The notes under the pieces are model-generated. The model worked only from the letters and a program-made list of their open reading frames with translations, was not told the DNA's origin and made no database searches. A stretch of 64,000 bases of DNA, from contig JADJVI010000059.1 in assembly GCA_016710645.1 (NCBI GenBank), positions 23,228-87,227 of the forward strand. The letters run 5' to 3'. Both the position numbers and the translations under genes were made by a program. The first letter of the stretch is position 1; each line of letters opens with the position of its first letter. Source of the stretch: Actinomycetales bacterium (lineage in GTDB: Bacteria > Actinomycetota > Actinomycetes > Actinomycetales > Dermatophilaceae). Shown here one piece after another: positions 35,195-44,328 of the stretch.

Positions 35195-35674
35195 CTAGCG
35201 ACCCGTCGGCGCGGCGTCGGCGTCCGCACTGGTGACCCACGGCGTGCCGACCCGGAAGACCCGCGCCAGAGCCGTCGCGATGTGGCGGCCGTCGGGGTAC
35301 TTCTCGCCGAAGGCATGAACGTCGATGCGGTAGACCGCGGTGCGCCCGGTGCGGTTGATCTCGACGCCCTCGCAGACCATCGTGTCGCCGAGCGACCCGG
35401 CGTTGAGGAACTCGGTGTGCACGTCCTGCGCGACAGCGAGAGTGCCGTGGCTGTTACTCACCGCGGCGTGGACGACATCGACCAGCGCCATCATCACGCC
35501 GCCGTGCGCGGTGCCGGGGGCATTGAGTAGCCGCTCGGTGACGAGCATGGTGGCGCGGGCATACCCGGCCCGGATCGACTCGAAGCGGATCCCCAGGAAG
35601 TCGGCGACCGGGTCGGTGGCGAGCATGGCGGCCAGCGCGGGGTCGATGGGCTCGAAGCGGCTTTCGTCGGTCAT
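35195..35674 (-). CDS. PaaI-type hotdog-fold thioesterase
   Basis: A 159-residue hotdog protein with NAPGTAHGGVMMALVD (about 51-66), the acyl-CoA thioesterase PaaI pattern, followed by VHTEFLNAGSLGD and GRTAVYRIDV strands. It should hydrolyse acyl- or aryl-CoA thioesters. ATG at 35674 has TATGCT six bases upstream. No catabolic genes adjoin it. Confidence 0.88.
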   Translation of the reverse strand: MTDESRFEPIDPALAAMLATDPVADFLGIRFESIRAGYARATMLVTERLLNAPGTAHGGVMMALVDVVHAAVSNSHGTLAVAQDVHTEFLNAGSLGDTMVCEGVEINRTGRTAVYRIDVHAFGEKYPDGRHIATALARVFRVGTPWVTSADADAAPTGR

Positions 35675-35845
35675 GTCCCGAGCATAGGGACCACCCCCGG
35701 GCAAGTATGCCGTGCCCCTGCCCCGTGCCCCCGCGTGCCCCTGCTCCCAGCGTCGGTCGGCCCGGTGTCACGAAACCCTGTCGCATACCGGCTAACGCGG
35801 GGTAGCCTCCTCCCACTCGGGGCACGACCAATCAAGGGGAACCAC

Positions 35846-36868
35846 ATGACCTCACGCACCCGTCGACGCGTGCTTACCAGCACCCTGTCGGCCGCGGCCT
35901 TGGGGCTCGGCCTGCTCACCAGCGCCGGAGCCACCGCAGTCGCTACAGCCAATGCCGCCGCCCCCGCACCGGCCCGCGTCGCCTCCCCGGCGGTTCAGGC
36001 GTGCGAGGACAGCACGGCATACCCGAGCTTGTCGATTCTGTCCGCCGCGTCTGACGCATCCTCGGGGGCCCGCGTGCGCGACGGCGCGACCGCCAAGGAG
36101 CCCAAGCTCTATCCCGACAACCAGGCCAACGCCTATGGCGCGCTCAAGGCGAGTCCGCGGATGGCCAACGGCTCGGTGACCATCCCCACCGTGTTCCACG
36201 TCATCTCCGACCATGCCCTGTCGACCGCGGAGACCGCGCGCTGGGAGGGCATGATCGCAGCCCAGATGCAGGTGCTCAACGACTCCTTCGCGGGCCGCAC
36301 GGCAGGGGTCGCGTCCGACTCGCCCTTCCGTTTCGGGCTCACCAAGATCACCTGGACGGTCAACGCCACCTGGTATGCCGTGACGCCCGGCAAGGTGGAG
36401 CGCGACATGAAAGCGGCTCTCTACGAAGGTGATTCGCGCACTCTCAATGTCTACACCGCCAACATCGGCGACGGCCTGCTCGGCTGGTCGTACTTCCCCA
36501 AGGGCTACAACAACGGCCGCGATTACATCGACGGCGTCGTCATGCTCGACGAGTCGATGCCCGGCGGCACCGTGCCTCGCTACAACCTTGGCGACACCCT
36601 GACCCACGAGGTGGGGCACTGGATGATGCTCGAGCACACCTTCGCTCACGGGTGTGCGTCCTCGGGCGACTGGGTCGAGGACACCCCCAAGGAAGCCCAG
36701 CCGCAGTTCGGCTGCCCCGAGGGTGCCGACTCGTGCCTGGCGCCGGGGCTCGACCCGATCCACAACTTCATGGACTACTCGGTCGACGCGTGCATGGACC
36801 ACTTCACGCCAGGCCAGGTCAAGCGGATGAACGACGCCTGGATCGCCTTCCGCGACCCGACGAAGTAG
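35846..36868 (+). CDS. Secreted zinc metalloprotease (M43, pappalysin-like)
   Basis: A 340-residue exported protein. The signal peptide (1-38, RRRVLTSTLSAAALGLGLL) has a twin-arginine-like start. The zinc site HEVGHWMMLEH (His254, Glu255, His258, His264) and the Met-turn NFMDYS identify a metzincin of the M43 type. Four Cys after the zinc site probably form disulfides. The substrate is unknown. The ATG follows AAGGGGA. A perfect hairpin terminator follows. Confidence 0.92.
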   Translation: MTSRTRRRVLTSTLSAAALGLGLLTSAGATAVATANAAAPAPARVASPAVQACEDSTAYPSLSILSAASDASSGARVRDGATAKEPKLYPDNQANAYGALKASPRMANGSVTIPTVFHVISDHALSTAETARWEGMIAAQMQVLNDSFAGRTAGVASDSPFRFGLTKITWTVNATWYAVTPGKVERDMKAALYEGDSRTLNVYTANIGDGLLGWSYFPKGYNNGRDYIDGVVMLDESMPGGTVPRYNLGDTLTHEVGHWMMLEHTFAHGCASSGDWVEDTPKEAQPQFGCPEGADSCLAPGLDPIHNFMDYSVDACMDHFTPGQVKRMNDAWIAFRDPTK

Positions 36869-36899
36869 CGCTTGGCCGCGCTTGACTGCACTGCCATCG

Positions 36900-36930
36900 G
36901 GGCGCCCGGCGAGAGGTTCGCCGGGCGCCC
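36900..36930 (+). terminator. Hairpin terminator after the metalloprotease gene
   Basis: A perfect 13-base stem (GGGCGCCCGGCGA / TCGCCGGGCGCCC) with a five-base loop. Confidence 0.85.
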
Positions 36931-36971
36931 TCGGGTTCAGGGCACGACCAGAGCGGGGCTAAGTTGGCGGG

Positions 36972-37649
36972 GTGAGCCCACGCCCGTTGACCGACCTGGT
37001 GCACCCGTCCTGGGCCGGCGTGCTGAGCGGGCAAGCGGCCACCCTCGCTCGGCTGGGCGAGTTCCTCCGAGAGGAGATCGCGTCGGGGCGCGGCTACCTG
37101 CCGGCCGGAGAGCACGTGCTGCGGGCCTTCGCGCAACCCCTGGACGACGTGCGGGTGCTCATCGTCGGCCAAGACCCCTACCCCACGCCCGGCCACCCGG
37201 TCGGCCTGAGCTTCTCGGTCGCCGCCGACGTCGCTCCGATTCCCCGCAGCTTGGCCAATATCTACCAAGAGCTCGGCACTGACCTCGGCCTGCCTCGACC
37301 GAGCACCGGCGACCTCAGCCCATGGGCCGATCGAGGGGTGCTGCTGCTCAACCGGGTGCTCACGGTCGGCCCCGGCAAGCCGGGCAGCCACCGCGGCCGA
37401 GGCTGGGAGGACCTCACAGCCGCGGCGATCGCAGGTCTGGTCGCTCGCGGAGGTCCACTCGTCGCCATCCTCTGGGGGCGTGATGCCCGCAACCTCGCAC
37501 CCGCCCTCGGGGACATCCCCCGGATCGAGAGCGCCCACCCGTCGCCGCTGTCGGCCCACTCGGGATTCTTCGGCAGCCGACCCTTCTCCCGCGCCAACGC
37601 CGCGCTCGTCGCCCAAGGCGCCACCCCCATCGATTGGAGCCTGTCGTGA
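36972..37649 (+). CDS. ung: Uracil-DNA glycosylase, family 1
   Basis: A 225-residue glycosylase that removes uracil from DNA. The water-activating loop VGQDPYPTPGHPVGLSFSV (about 65-83) and the DNA-intercalating loop HPSPLSAHSGFFGSRPFS (about 191-208) are complete. The GTG start has TAAGTT six bases upstream (leaderless). The stop overlaps the start of the SGNH hydrolase gene (GTGA), so they are co-transcribed. Confidence 0.96.
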   Translation: MSPRPLTDLVHPSWAGVLSGQAATLARLGEFLREEIASGRGYLPAGEHVLRAFAQPLDDVRVLIVGQDPYPTPGHPVGLSFSVAADVAPIPRSLANIYQELGTDLGLPRPSTGDLSPWADRGVLLLNRVLTVGPGKPGSHRGRGWEDLTAAAIAGLVARGGPLVAILWGRDARNLAPALGDIPRIESAHPSPLSAHSGFFGSRPFSRANAALVAQGATPIDWSLS

Positions 37650-38500
37650 CCACCGCACCGGTCCACCAGATCTGGGAGCGCTACGTCGCCATCGGCGATT
37701 CGTTCAGCGAGGGGATGTGCGACCCACTCGCGGCGCCGGGCACGGCATACGTGGGCTCTGGAGGGCCGTTGCCGGACGGAGTGCAGCGGTATGCCGGGTG
37801 GACCGACCGGCTCGCGGTCGCCCTCGACGCGGCCGCCCAGGCGCAGGGCAGCCGCACCCGCTATGCCAACCTCGCCGTGCGCGGGCGCCTGCTCGCCGAC
37901 ATCGTCGGGCCGCAGGTGCAGGCGGCGATCGCGTTGGAGCCCGATCTCGTGAGCATCGTGGGTGGCGGCAACGACATCCTGCGCTCGGCGGCCGACATCG
38001 ATGCGCTGGCCGACCAGCTCGAGACCGCCGTGGCAACGCTGCGCGAGACCGGTGCCGATGTGCTCATGGCCACTCCGATGGACCCGCGCGAGGCGCCGGT
38101 CATGAAGTACACCCGTGGGCGTGCTGCGGCCTATGCCGCCAACATCTGGACCATCGCCAACCGGCACGGAGCGCACGTCATCGACCAGTGGACGATGGCG
38201 GCCTTGCGCGACTGGCGGCTGTGGGCACCCGACCGGATCCACCTCAACGCCGAAGGGCACCGCCGCATCGCGTTGCATGCCCTGCACGCCCTCGGCCACC
38301 ACACCGACCAGGCCGACTGGCGAACTCCGTTGCCGGACAAGCGACTTCCCACGGGACGCGACGCCATCGTCGGCGACGCACAGTGGGTCAGAGACCACGT
38401 CACGCCGTGGCTGCGCCGCCGGATGCGTGGCGAATCCTCCGGCGACCGGCTGCCCCCCAAGCAGCCCCAGCTCGAGTTGCCTCAGCGCACCTGGGCTTGA
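37646..38500 (+). CDS. SGNH/GDSL-type esterase
   Basis: A 284-residue hydrolase with block I IGDSFSEG (Ser near 20), block III GGGNDIL and block V DRIHLNAEGH (Asp and His). No signal peptide is seen, so it acts in the cytoplasm on an unknown ester. GTG at 37646 overlaps the ung stop codon, implying coupling. Confidence 0.9.
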   Translation: MTTAPVHQIWERYVAIGDSFSEGMCDPLAAPGTAYVGSGGPLPDGVQRYAGWTDRLAVALDAAAQAQGSRTRYANLAVRGRLLADIVGPQVQAAIALEPDLVSIVGGGNDILRSAADIDALADQLETAVATLRETGADVLMATPMDPREAPVMKYTRGRAAAYAANIWTIANRHGAHVIDQWTMAALRDWRLWAPDRIHLNAEGHRRIALHALHALGHHTDQADWRTPLPDKRLPTGRDAIVGDAQWVRDHVTPWLRRRMRGESSGDRLPPKQPQLELPQRTWA

Positions 38501-38521
38501 GGACGTCAAGGCCTGAGTCCG

Positions 38522-40594
38522 TCAGGGGGCCGAGCCGACCGGAGCGGAGGCTGCCGGCCCTGATGCGGCCAGGGCCGGTGCGACCTTCCTCGGCCACCAG
38601 AACCGATCGCCGAGGATGAGCGCCAGCGCGGGCACGAGGACGGTGCGCACGAGCAGGGTGTCCAGCAGCACGCCGAGGCAGATGATGACGCCGATCTGCG
38701 CGAGCACGACCAGTGGCAGCACGCCGAGCACGGCGAAGACGGCCGCCAGCAGGATGCCGGCGCTGGTGATGACCCCGCCGGTGGCGCCGAGCGCCCGCAG
38801 CATCCCCTCGCGCGAGCCGTGCGTCGCCGACTCTTCGCGAGCTCTCGTGACCAGGAAGATGTTGTAGTCGACGCCAAGGGCCACCAGGAAGAGGAAGGTC
38901 AGCAGCGGCGCGCCCGAGTCCAGCGCCGAGAAGCCGAAGACCTTGGTGAAGATCCACCACGCGGCACCGATCGAGGCCAGATAGGTCGCGACGACCGTCG
39001 TGGCCAGAATGATCGGCGCGACGATCGAGCGCAACAGCACGACGAGCGCGAGCAGCACGAGCCCGAGGATGAGCGGGAAGAGCAACATCCGATCCCGGTT
39101 GGAGGCGTCGGCGACGTCGACCGCCTTGGCCTCGGTGCCACCGACATATGTCTCCGGTATGCCGTGCAGCGCGGTCCGCAGGTCGCGCACCGCCTGGCGG
39201 GCGCTCTCCGTGCCTGGCTCTGGGCTCAGCACGACGGCGACCTGCGTGAGGTTGCCGGCGGTGGCACTGGCGCCCACGGTGGCACCCGAGACGCCGTTGA
39301 CGGCCTTGGCTGCCGTGACGACAGCGGCTGGGTCACCAGCGGTGACGACGGCCACGGGGTCTGAGCTGCCCGCCGGGAAGGACTTGGCGAGGCGTTCCGA
39401 TGCGCTGATCGCCTCGGGCTTGACGAGGAACTGGTCGGTCGCCGAGAGGCCGGTCTTGACCTGGGTGAGTCCGAAGGCCATGACGGCGAGGATGACGAGG
39501 GTGCCGGCGACGAAGGCTGGAGGCCGCTTCGCGACCTGGTCGCCGACCCGCCGCCAGAACGACCGGGTCTCGACCAGGCTGGTCTGCCCCACGCGCGGGA
39601 CCAGCGGCCAGAAGATCCACCGGCCGAAGAGCACCAGCACCGCAGGCAGGACGAAGAGCGCGTAGCCCGCCGCGACGACGATCCCGACGGCGCTGGCCAG
39701 GCCCAGCCCTCGGGTGGCGGGCAGCAGGGACAGCAGCAGGGTGAGGACACCGAGAACGACCGTGGTCGCCGACAGCATGACGGCCTCGCCGGTATGCCGT
39801 AGCGCGGTGCGCATCGCGGCATACCGGTCGTCCTCACGACGCAACTCGTCGCGGTATCGGGAGATGAGCAGCAGGGCGTAGTCGGTGCCGGCACCGAAGA
39901 CGAGGACGGAGAGGATCCCGACGGTGGACTCGTCCCACGCCACTCCGGTCCATTGCAGGACCCGGGTCGCGAGCACGCCCGCGAGTTGGTCGGCGAGGCC
40001 GACGACAGTGAGCGGCACCAGCCAGAGCAGCGGGCTGCGGTAAGTGATGATGAGCAGCAGGCCGACGACGCTGGCGGTCGCGATGAGCAGGCGCGTGTTG
40101 GCGCCGTCGAAGACCGCCCCGAGATCGGCCTGCACGGCCGCCGGGCCGGTGAGCTGCACGCTGATGCCGGGGGGCAACGACTCCTTGAGTTGCGCGCGCA
40201 AGGCTTTGACGACCTTGATGTTGTCGGTGGCGCTGGTCGACTTCACCGGCACGACCGAGAAGGCCGCTGAGCCGTCCTGGCTGGGGATGAGCGGGCTGCC
40301 GCCCTGGATGCCGGGAGCGGTGCGCAGGGTCGCCAGGGTGGCGGGCTCAAGACTGCCGTCGTCAGCAGTGAAGAGCACCAGCGCCGACGAGGCATCCTTG
40401 GCGGGGAACTGCTCCTGCAGCTCGACCACGCGGGCGCTCTCGGATCCCACCGGGAGGCTGTCCAGCGGGGAGGCAGTGCGGGTGCCCGACTTGAGCCCCC
40501 CAATGAGCGCCCCGGCCACGAGCACGAAGAGCAGCGCAATCCACCAGGACCGGCCCCGGCGGATGAGCTGGGCCGGACGATCGAGAAGGGTCAT
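38522..40594 (-). CDS. MMPL/RND-family transporter
   Basis: A 690-residue membrane protein with the two-repeat MMPL layout. Helix 1 (about 15-34) is followed by a large periplasmic-type loop (about 40-155), five helices, helix 7, a second loop (about 370-500) and five more helices. Signature stretches are GAGTDYALLLISRYRDELRR and LGVDYNIFLVTRAREESA. Such exporters move lipids or drugs using protons. It is divergent from a MarR gene, whose operators sit between them, so repression with induction by a drug-like ligand is likely. Confidence 0.93.
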   Translation of the reverse strand: MTLLDRPAQLIRRGRSWWIALLFVLVAGALIGGLKSGTRTASPLDSLPVGSESARVVELQEQFPAKDASSALVLFTADDGSLEPATLATLRTAPGIQGGSPLIPSQDGSAAFSVVPVKSTSATDNIKVVKALRAQLKESLPPGISVQLTGPAAVQADLGAVFDGANTRLLIATASVVGLLLIITYRSPLLWLVPLTVVGLADQLAGVLATRVLQWTGVAWDESTVGILSVLVFGAGTDYALLLISRYRDELRREDDRYAAMRTALRHTGEAVMLSATTVVLGVLTLLLSLLPATRGLGLASAVGIVVAAGYALFVLPAVLVLFGRWIFWPLVPRVGQTSLVETRSFWRRVGDQVAKRPPAFVAGTLVILAVMAFGLTQVKTGLSATDQFLVKPEAISASERLAKSFPAGSSDPVAVVTAGDPAAVVTAAKAVNGVSGATVGASATAGNLTQVAVVLSPEPGTESARQAVRDLRTALHGIPETYVGGTEAKAVDVADASNRDRMLLFPLILGLVLLALVVLLRSIVAPIILATTVVATYLASIGAAWWIFTKVFGFSALDSGAPLLTFLFLVALGVDYNIFLVTRAREESATHGSREGMLRALGATGGVITSAGILLAAVFAVLGVLPLVVLAQIGVIICLGVLLDTLLVRTVLVPALALILGDRFWWPRKVAPALAASGPAASAPVGSAP

Positions 40595-40686
40595 GCAAGA
40601 CTCCGATGCTCGGTGACGATGCGCGTGTCTCGACGGGCCGTGCCGAGACGCGATGTCGAGATTTTGTTCATGAGAGCGGTGAGACA

Positions 40687-40723
40687 CTAGCCAGATGCTA
40701 GACAGCTAAGTAGATTAGTAATC
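40687..40723. promoter_or_regulatory. Two palindromes in the MMPL-MarR divergent promoter region
   Basis: CTAGC-CAGAT-GCTAG (40687-40701) and GATTA-G-TAATC (40713-40723), the second ending three bases before the MarR ATG. Likely MarR operators controlling both genes. Confidence 0.6.
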
Positions 40724-40725
40724 CA

Positions 40726-41289
40726 ATGAGCGATCACCTGTCAACCGGAACACCGCCCGGATCGACTCCGGAGCCGGAGTCGCTTCCGCATGAGGCCGTG
40801 GCGCCGCCGCCTGCGACCGAGGAGCTACCGCACACGGCATACGTGGCGCAGTGGCGCCAGACCGACACTCTGCGTGCCCTGCGCGAACTGCTGGCCCTGT
40901 CCGAGCAGGTCGCTCCGGTGCTGGCCCGCCGGGCCGACCTCGGGCAAACCGACCTGAGGGCCCTGGAGTTGCTCGTCGAAAATCCGCACGGGCCAGTCGA
41001 ATTGGCCAACCGCCTCGGAGTCACCTCGGCTGCTGCCTCGGGGATCGTCGACCGCATGCAGGCCCGAGGTCATGTGGTTCGCGCGCCGCATCCGACGGAC
41101 GGCCGACGCACTCAGGTCGTGCTCACCCAACAAGGTCGCGAGGAGTTGCTCGGCCATCTCGTGCCGATGTTCATCCTGCTTGCCGAGGTCGACAGCGCCC
41201 TGTCTGAATCGGATCGCGTTGTCGTGCAACGTTATTTGGACGGCGCCATCCGAGCCGTGCGCCAGGTCCTCGGTCCAGACCACCCCTAG
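40726..41289 (+). CDS. MarR-family transcriptional regulator
   Basis: A 187-residue regulator. A Pro/Glu-rich N-terminus (1-45) precedes a winged helix with recognition helix GVTSAAASGIVDRMQARGHV and wing PHPTDGRRTQVVLT. It is divergent from the MMPL exporter, with palindromes overlapping its own start, so it probably represses both genes. Confidence 0.9.
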   Translation: MSDHLSTGTPPGSTPEPESLPHEAVAPPPATEELPHTAYVAQWRQTDTLRALRELLALSEQVAPVLARRADLGQTDLRALELLVENPHGPVELANRLGVTSAAASGIVDRMQARGHVVRAPHPTDGRRTQVVLTQQGREELLGHLVPMFILLAEVDSALSESDRVVVQRYLDGAIRAVRQVLGPDHP

Positions 41290-41381
41290 GTCCCGGGCGA
41301 CTCGCGGTTGAGTCCCGGCTCACCCACCTTCCTCCCGCGCAACCCGCGCGCACGGCATACCGGAGCATTAGGCTCCCGAGC

Positions 41382-42533
41382 ATGGCAGCGACGCGGCTGA
41401 TGCCCTCCGAGGAGTCCCAGGCACTCATCGAGATGACGCGGGAGGTATGCCGCAAGGAGCTTGCTCCGCACGTAGACGCGTTCGAGCGCGAAGGCGGGTT
41501 CCCCGAGCACGCGTTCCGCACCCTCGGCGAGCTCGGGCTGCTGTCGCTGCCCTATCCCGAAGAGTTCGGCGGCGGCGGGCAGCCCTACGAGGTCTACCTG
41601 CAGGTCGTCGAAGAGATCGCGACCGTGTGGATGAGCGTCGCCGTCGGCGTCAGCGTGCACGCGCTCACCTGCTATCCGGTCGCCGAGTACGGCACCGACG
41701 AGCAGCGCGAGCGACTGCTGCCCGACATGCTCAGCGGGGCATGGTTGGGCGGCTACTGCCTGTCCGAAGCCGACTCGGGCAGCGATGTCGGCTCGATGGC
41801 CACGCGCGCCGACCGCGACGGCGACGGCTACCGGTTGCACGGAGCCAAGATGTGGATCTCGCATGCCGGGCATGCCAACTTCTACACGACCTTCGCCCGC
41901 ACGTCCGACGACGGCTCGCACGGGCTGACCTGTTTCGTCGTGCCAGCCGATGCGCCCGGACTGAGCTTCGGCAAGCCCGAGGACAAGATGGGCTTGCACG
42001 GCGACCCCGTGGCCCAGGTGATCTTCGACGACACTCCCGTGTCGGCCGACCGCCGCATCGGCGCGGAGGGGCAAGGTATGCCGATCGCTCTCCACGCGCT
42101 CGACAACGGTCGCCTCGGGATCGCCGCTGCCGCAACGGGATTGGCTCAGTCGGCGCTCAACGTCGCGGCGGCGTATGCCAAGGAACGCAAGCAGTTCGGG
42201 CGAGCCATCGCCGATTTCCAGGGACTGGCCTTCCTACTGGCCGACATGGAAGCCGCGGTGACCTCGGCTCGGGCCACCTACCTGCATGCAGCACGACTCA
42301 AGGACGCCGGCCGGCCCTATACGAAGGAAGCGTCGGTGGCCAAGCTGATCGCCACCGATGCGGCGATGCGCGTGACCACCGACGCCGTGCAGGTGCTCGG
42401 CGGCTATGGCTACACCCGCGACTTCCCCGTCGAGCGCTTCATGCGTGAGGCCAAGGTCACCCAGATCTTCGAGGGCACCAACCAGATCCAGCGACTGGTC
42501 ATCTCGCGCCAGTTGCTGCGCGAGAGAGGCTGA
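41382..42533 (+). CDS. Acyl-CoA dehydrogenase
   Basis: A 383-residue FAD enzyme that makes trans-2-enoyl-CoA. Signatures CLSEADSGSDVGSM (about 127-140) and QVLGGYGYTRDFPVERFMRE (about 336-355) are complete, with the catalytic base expected at Glu in QIFEGTNQIQ. TAGGCT lies seven bases before the ATG (leaderless). The next gene, an SDR, follows four bases after its stop, so both act on the same route, probably short or branched acyl-CoA. Confidence 0.94.
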   Translation: MAATRLMPSEESQALIEMTREVCRKELAPHVDAFEREGGFPEHAFRTLGELGLLSLPYPEEFGGGGQPYEVYLQVVEEIATVWMSVAVGVSVHALTCYPVAEYGTDEQRERLLPDMLSGAWLGGYCLSEADSGSDVGSMATRADRDGDGYRLHGAKMWISHAGHANFYTTFARTSDDGSHGLTCFVVPADAPGLSFGKPEDKMGLHGDPVAQVIFDDTPVSADRRIGAEGQGMPIALHALDNGRLGIAAAATGLAQSALNVAAAYAKERKQFGRAIADFQGLAFLLADMEAAVTSARATYLHAARLKDAGRPYTKEASVAKLIATDAAMRVTTDAVQVLGGYGYTRDFPVERFMREAKVTQIFEGTNQIQRLVISRQLLRERG

Positions 42534-42537
42534 TTCG

Positions 42538-43302
42538 ATGCAGATCACCGACAAGACCGTCGCCATTGTCACCGGCGGCGCGTCCGGCCTGGGCGGAGCG
42601 ACCGTGCGACGCCTGGTCGCCGACGGCGCCAAGGTCGTCATCCTCGACCTGCCTTCGTCACCGGGGGCCGACCTTGCCGCCGAACTCGGCGCTGCGGTCC
42701 GGTTTGCTCCGACCGATGTCCGCGACGAGGCACAGGTCCAGGCCGCCATCGACACCGCCCGCGAGCTCGGCGAGCTGCGGATCGCGGTGACCTGCGCCGG
42801 CGTCGCCACCCCGGGACGGGTCATCGGACGGGGCGGCCCACTCCCCCTGGACACCTACCGCACGGTCATCGAGATCAACCTCATCGGCACCTTCAATGTG
42901 CTGCGCCTCGCCGCTGCCGCAATGTTGGACAACGAGCCGATCGACGGTGACCGCGGCGTCATCGTCATGACCGCGAGCATCGCGGCCTTCGACGGTCAGG
43001 TGGGGCAGGCGGCCTACGCCTCCAGCAAGGGCGGCGTCGTGGGCCTCACCCTCTCGGCTGCCCGCGACCTGGCCGACAAGTTCGTGCGCGTCGTGACCAT
43101 CGCGCCCGGCACCTTTATGACCCCCATGCTGGCCGGCCTGCCGGAGGCCACCAAGGCCTCCCTTGGCGCGCAGGTGCCCCACCCAGCGCGGCTCGGGGAT
43201 CCGGCCGAGTATGCCGCGCTGGTGCGCCACATCGTCGACAACTGCATGCTCAACGGGGAGGTCATCCGGCTCGACGGCGCCTTGCGTATGCCGCCCCGCT
43301 GA
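42538..43302 (+). CDS. 3-hydroxyacyl-CoA dehydrogenase type-2-like SDR
   Basis: A 254-residue short-chain dehydrogenase with the NAD motif VTGGASGLGGA (10-20), Asp in VVILDLP (NAD preference) and catalytic YASSKGG. Overall pattern (VMTASIAAFDGQVGQAAYAS, LEGTFMTPML-type loop) fits the HSD17B10 group, which oxidises 2-methyl-3-hydroxybutyryl-CoA and other hydroxyacyl-CoAs. Co-transcription with the acyl-CoA dehydrogenase supports a role in isoleucine or fatty acid breakdown. Confidence 0.9.
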   Translation: MQITDKTVAIVTGGASGLGGATVRRLVADGAKVVILDLPSSPGADLAAELGAAVRFAPTDVRDEAQVQAAIDTARELGELRIAVTCAGVATPGRVIGRGGPLPLDTYRTVIEINLIGTFNVLRLAAAAMLDNEPIDGDRGVIVMTASIAAFDGQVGQAAYASSKGGVVGLTLSAARDLADKFVRVVTIAPGTFMTPMLAGLPEATKASLGAQVPHPARLGDPAEYAALVRHIVDNCMLNGEVIRLDGALRMPPR

Positions 43303-43575
43303 GGTCCATGCGAACTTCGGCTTCGACCAACAGATTTCGTCGGCGTGTCCAGTCGACACGCCGAAGAAACCCCGATTGCTGCGAGATTCTTCGGCCCACC
43401 TCTTGCATCCTTGGCCGAACCGAAGTAGAACTGTCCTACGCCCTCCCGCAAGGGAAGGCGATCGGAAGGCAACCGAGGTTCCACGCTCCAGGAGCAATCC
43501 CGGAGTCCGACAGGACGACGTCGGAGAGCCAGTCGCGCCGGCCGAGTTCACATCGGCGTCACGATGCGGACGCAC

Positions 43576-43608
43576 GAGGCCCCGCCAACTCATACTTGGC
43601 GGGGCCTC
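43576..43608 (+). terminator. Hairpin terminator before the sigma factor gene
   Basis: A perfect 13-base stem (GAGGCCCCGCCAA / TTGGCGGGGCCTC) with seven-base loop, followed by ACCCTTT. Confidence 0.75.
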
Positions 43609-43698
43609 ACCCTTTGTACCGCGCGTTGTCCACCCGCTCGCGCATTACCGCGGCGTGTCGGGGCAATCATGGCGAAAGACACCCACCTAGCCCGGCCA

Positions 43699-43726
43699 GG
43701 CAACCGGATCTTCCCCGCCCGGATCT
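43699..43726 (+). promoter_or_regulatory. ECF sigma promoter before the sigma factor gene
   Basis: GGCAACC-N14-CGGATCT. The same two words with the same spacing precede the lipoprotein gene at 45.7 kb, which suggests autoregulation. Confidence 0.65.
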
Positions 43727-43761
43727 ACCAGGTATGAACCACTCGCGCACCGGGGGCCGGC

Positions 43762-44328
43762 ATGGCCCGCACTGACACCGGGCGCGACACCGAGTTCGCC
43801 GAGTGGTTCCTGGCTCGCCGCGGCCGACTCCTGCGCACGGCATACCTGCTCGTCGGAGACCCCGACCTGGCCGAGGACCTCGTCCAGGAGACCGCAGCCA
43901 ACCTCTACCTGGCCTGGGACCGCCTCGACGCATCGGGGGCCGTGGACGCCTATGCCCGGACCACCCTCATCAACCAGGCGCGCAAGCTCTGGCGTCGCCC
44001 CTGGTGGAGGCGCGAAAGAACCGTCGACATCATGTCCGAGCCGATCTCGGGCGAAGCTACCTGTCCCGACCCGCCCCAGGCTGCCGCCGACCCCGCGACC
44101 CTGCCCGATGCCAGCGAGCAGGACGCCCTGTGGCAGATGGTCCGCGAACTGCCGACCCGCATGCGAGCGGTGCTCGTGCTGCGCTACTACGAGGACCTGT
44201 CCGAGGCCGAGATCGCTGCCGTGCTGGGCGTGAGCCAGGGCACGGTCAAGTCCCAGGCGAGCAAGGCGCTCGCCCACCTGCGTTCGGCTGTGCCTACCCA
44301 CCCCGAGTTGACCCGGGAGCCCCAATGA
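43762..44328 (+). CDS. ECF sigma factor, SigE family
   Basis: A 188-residue sigma factor. Region 2 (about 12-75) contains LLVGDPDLAEDLVQETAANL, and region 4 (about 118-175) has the helix-turn-helix LSEAEIAAVLGVSQGTVKSQ. It directs RNA polymerase to a special promoter set. The stop overlaps the next gene's ATG (ATGA); that gene encodes a membrane protein likely to act as its anti-sigma or sensor. Confidence 0.93.
   Translation: MARTDTGRDTEFAEWFLARRGRLLRTAYLLVGDPDLAEDLVQETAANLYLAWDRLDASGAVDAYARTTLINQARKLWRRPWWRRERTVDIMSEPISGEATCPDPPQAAADPATLPDASEQDALWQMVRELPTRMRAVLVLRYYEDLSEAEIAAVLGVSQGTVKSQASKALAHLRSAVPTHPELTREPQ

Larger units (their letters stand above)
43303..43761. other. Gap between the SDR and sigma factor genes
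   Basis: No convincing gene; open frames here have atypical residue use. It holds hairpins at 43341-43363 (CGGCGTGTC/GACACGCCG) and 43576-43608 and the ECF-type promoter at 43699-43726. Confidence 0.6.

Noticed and set aside
43163..43775. Open frames in the gap between the SDR and sigma genes
   Set aside because: Arg/Ser/Pro-rich residue use, no ribosome binding site and overlap with hairpins and the ECF promoter; not protein-like.
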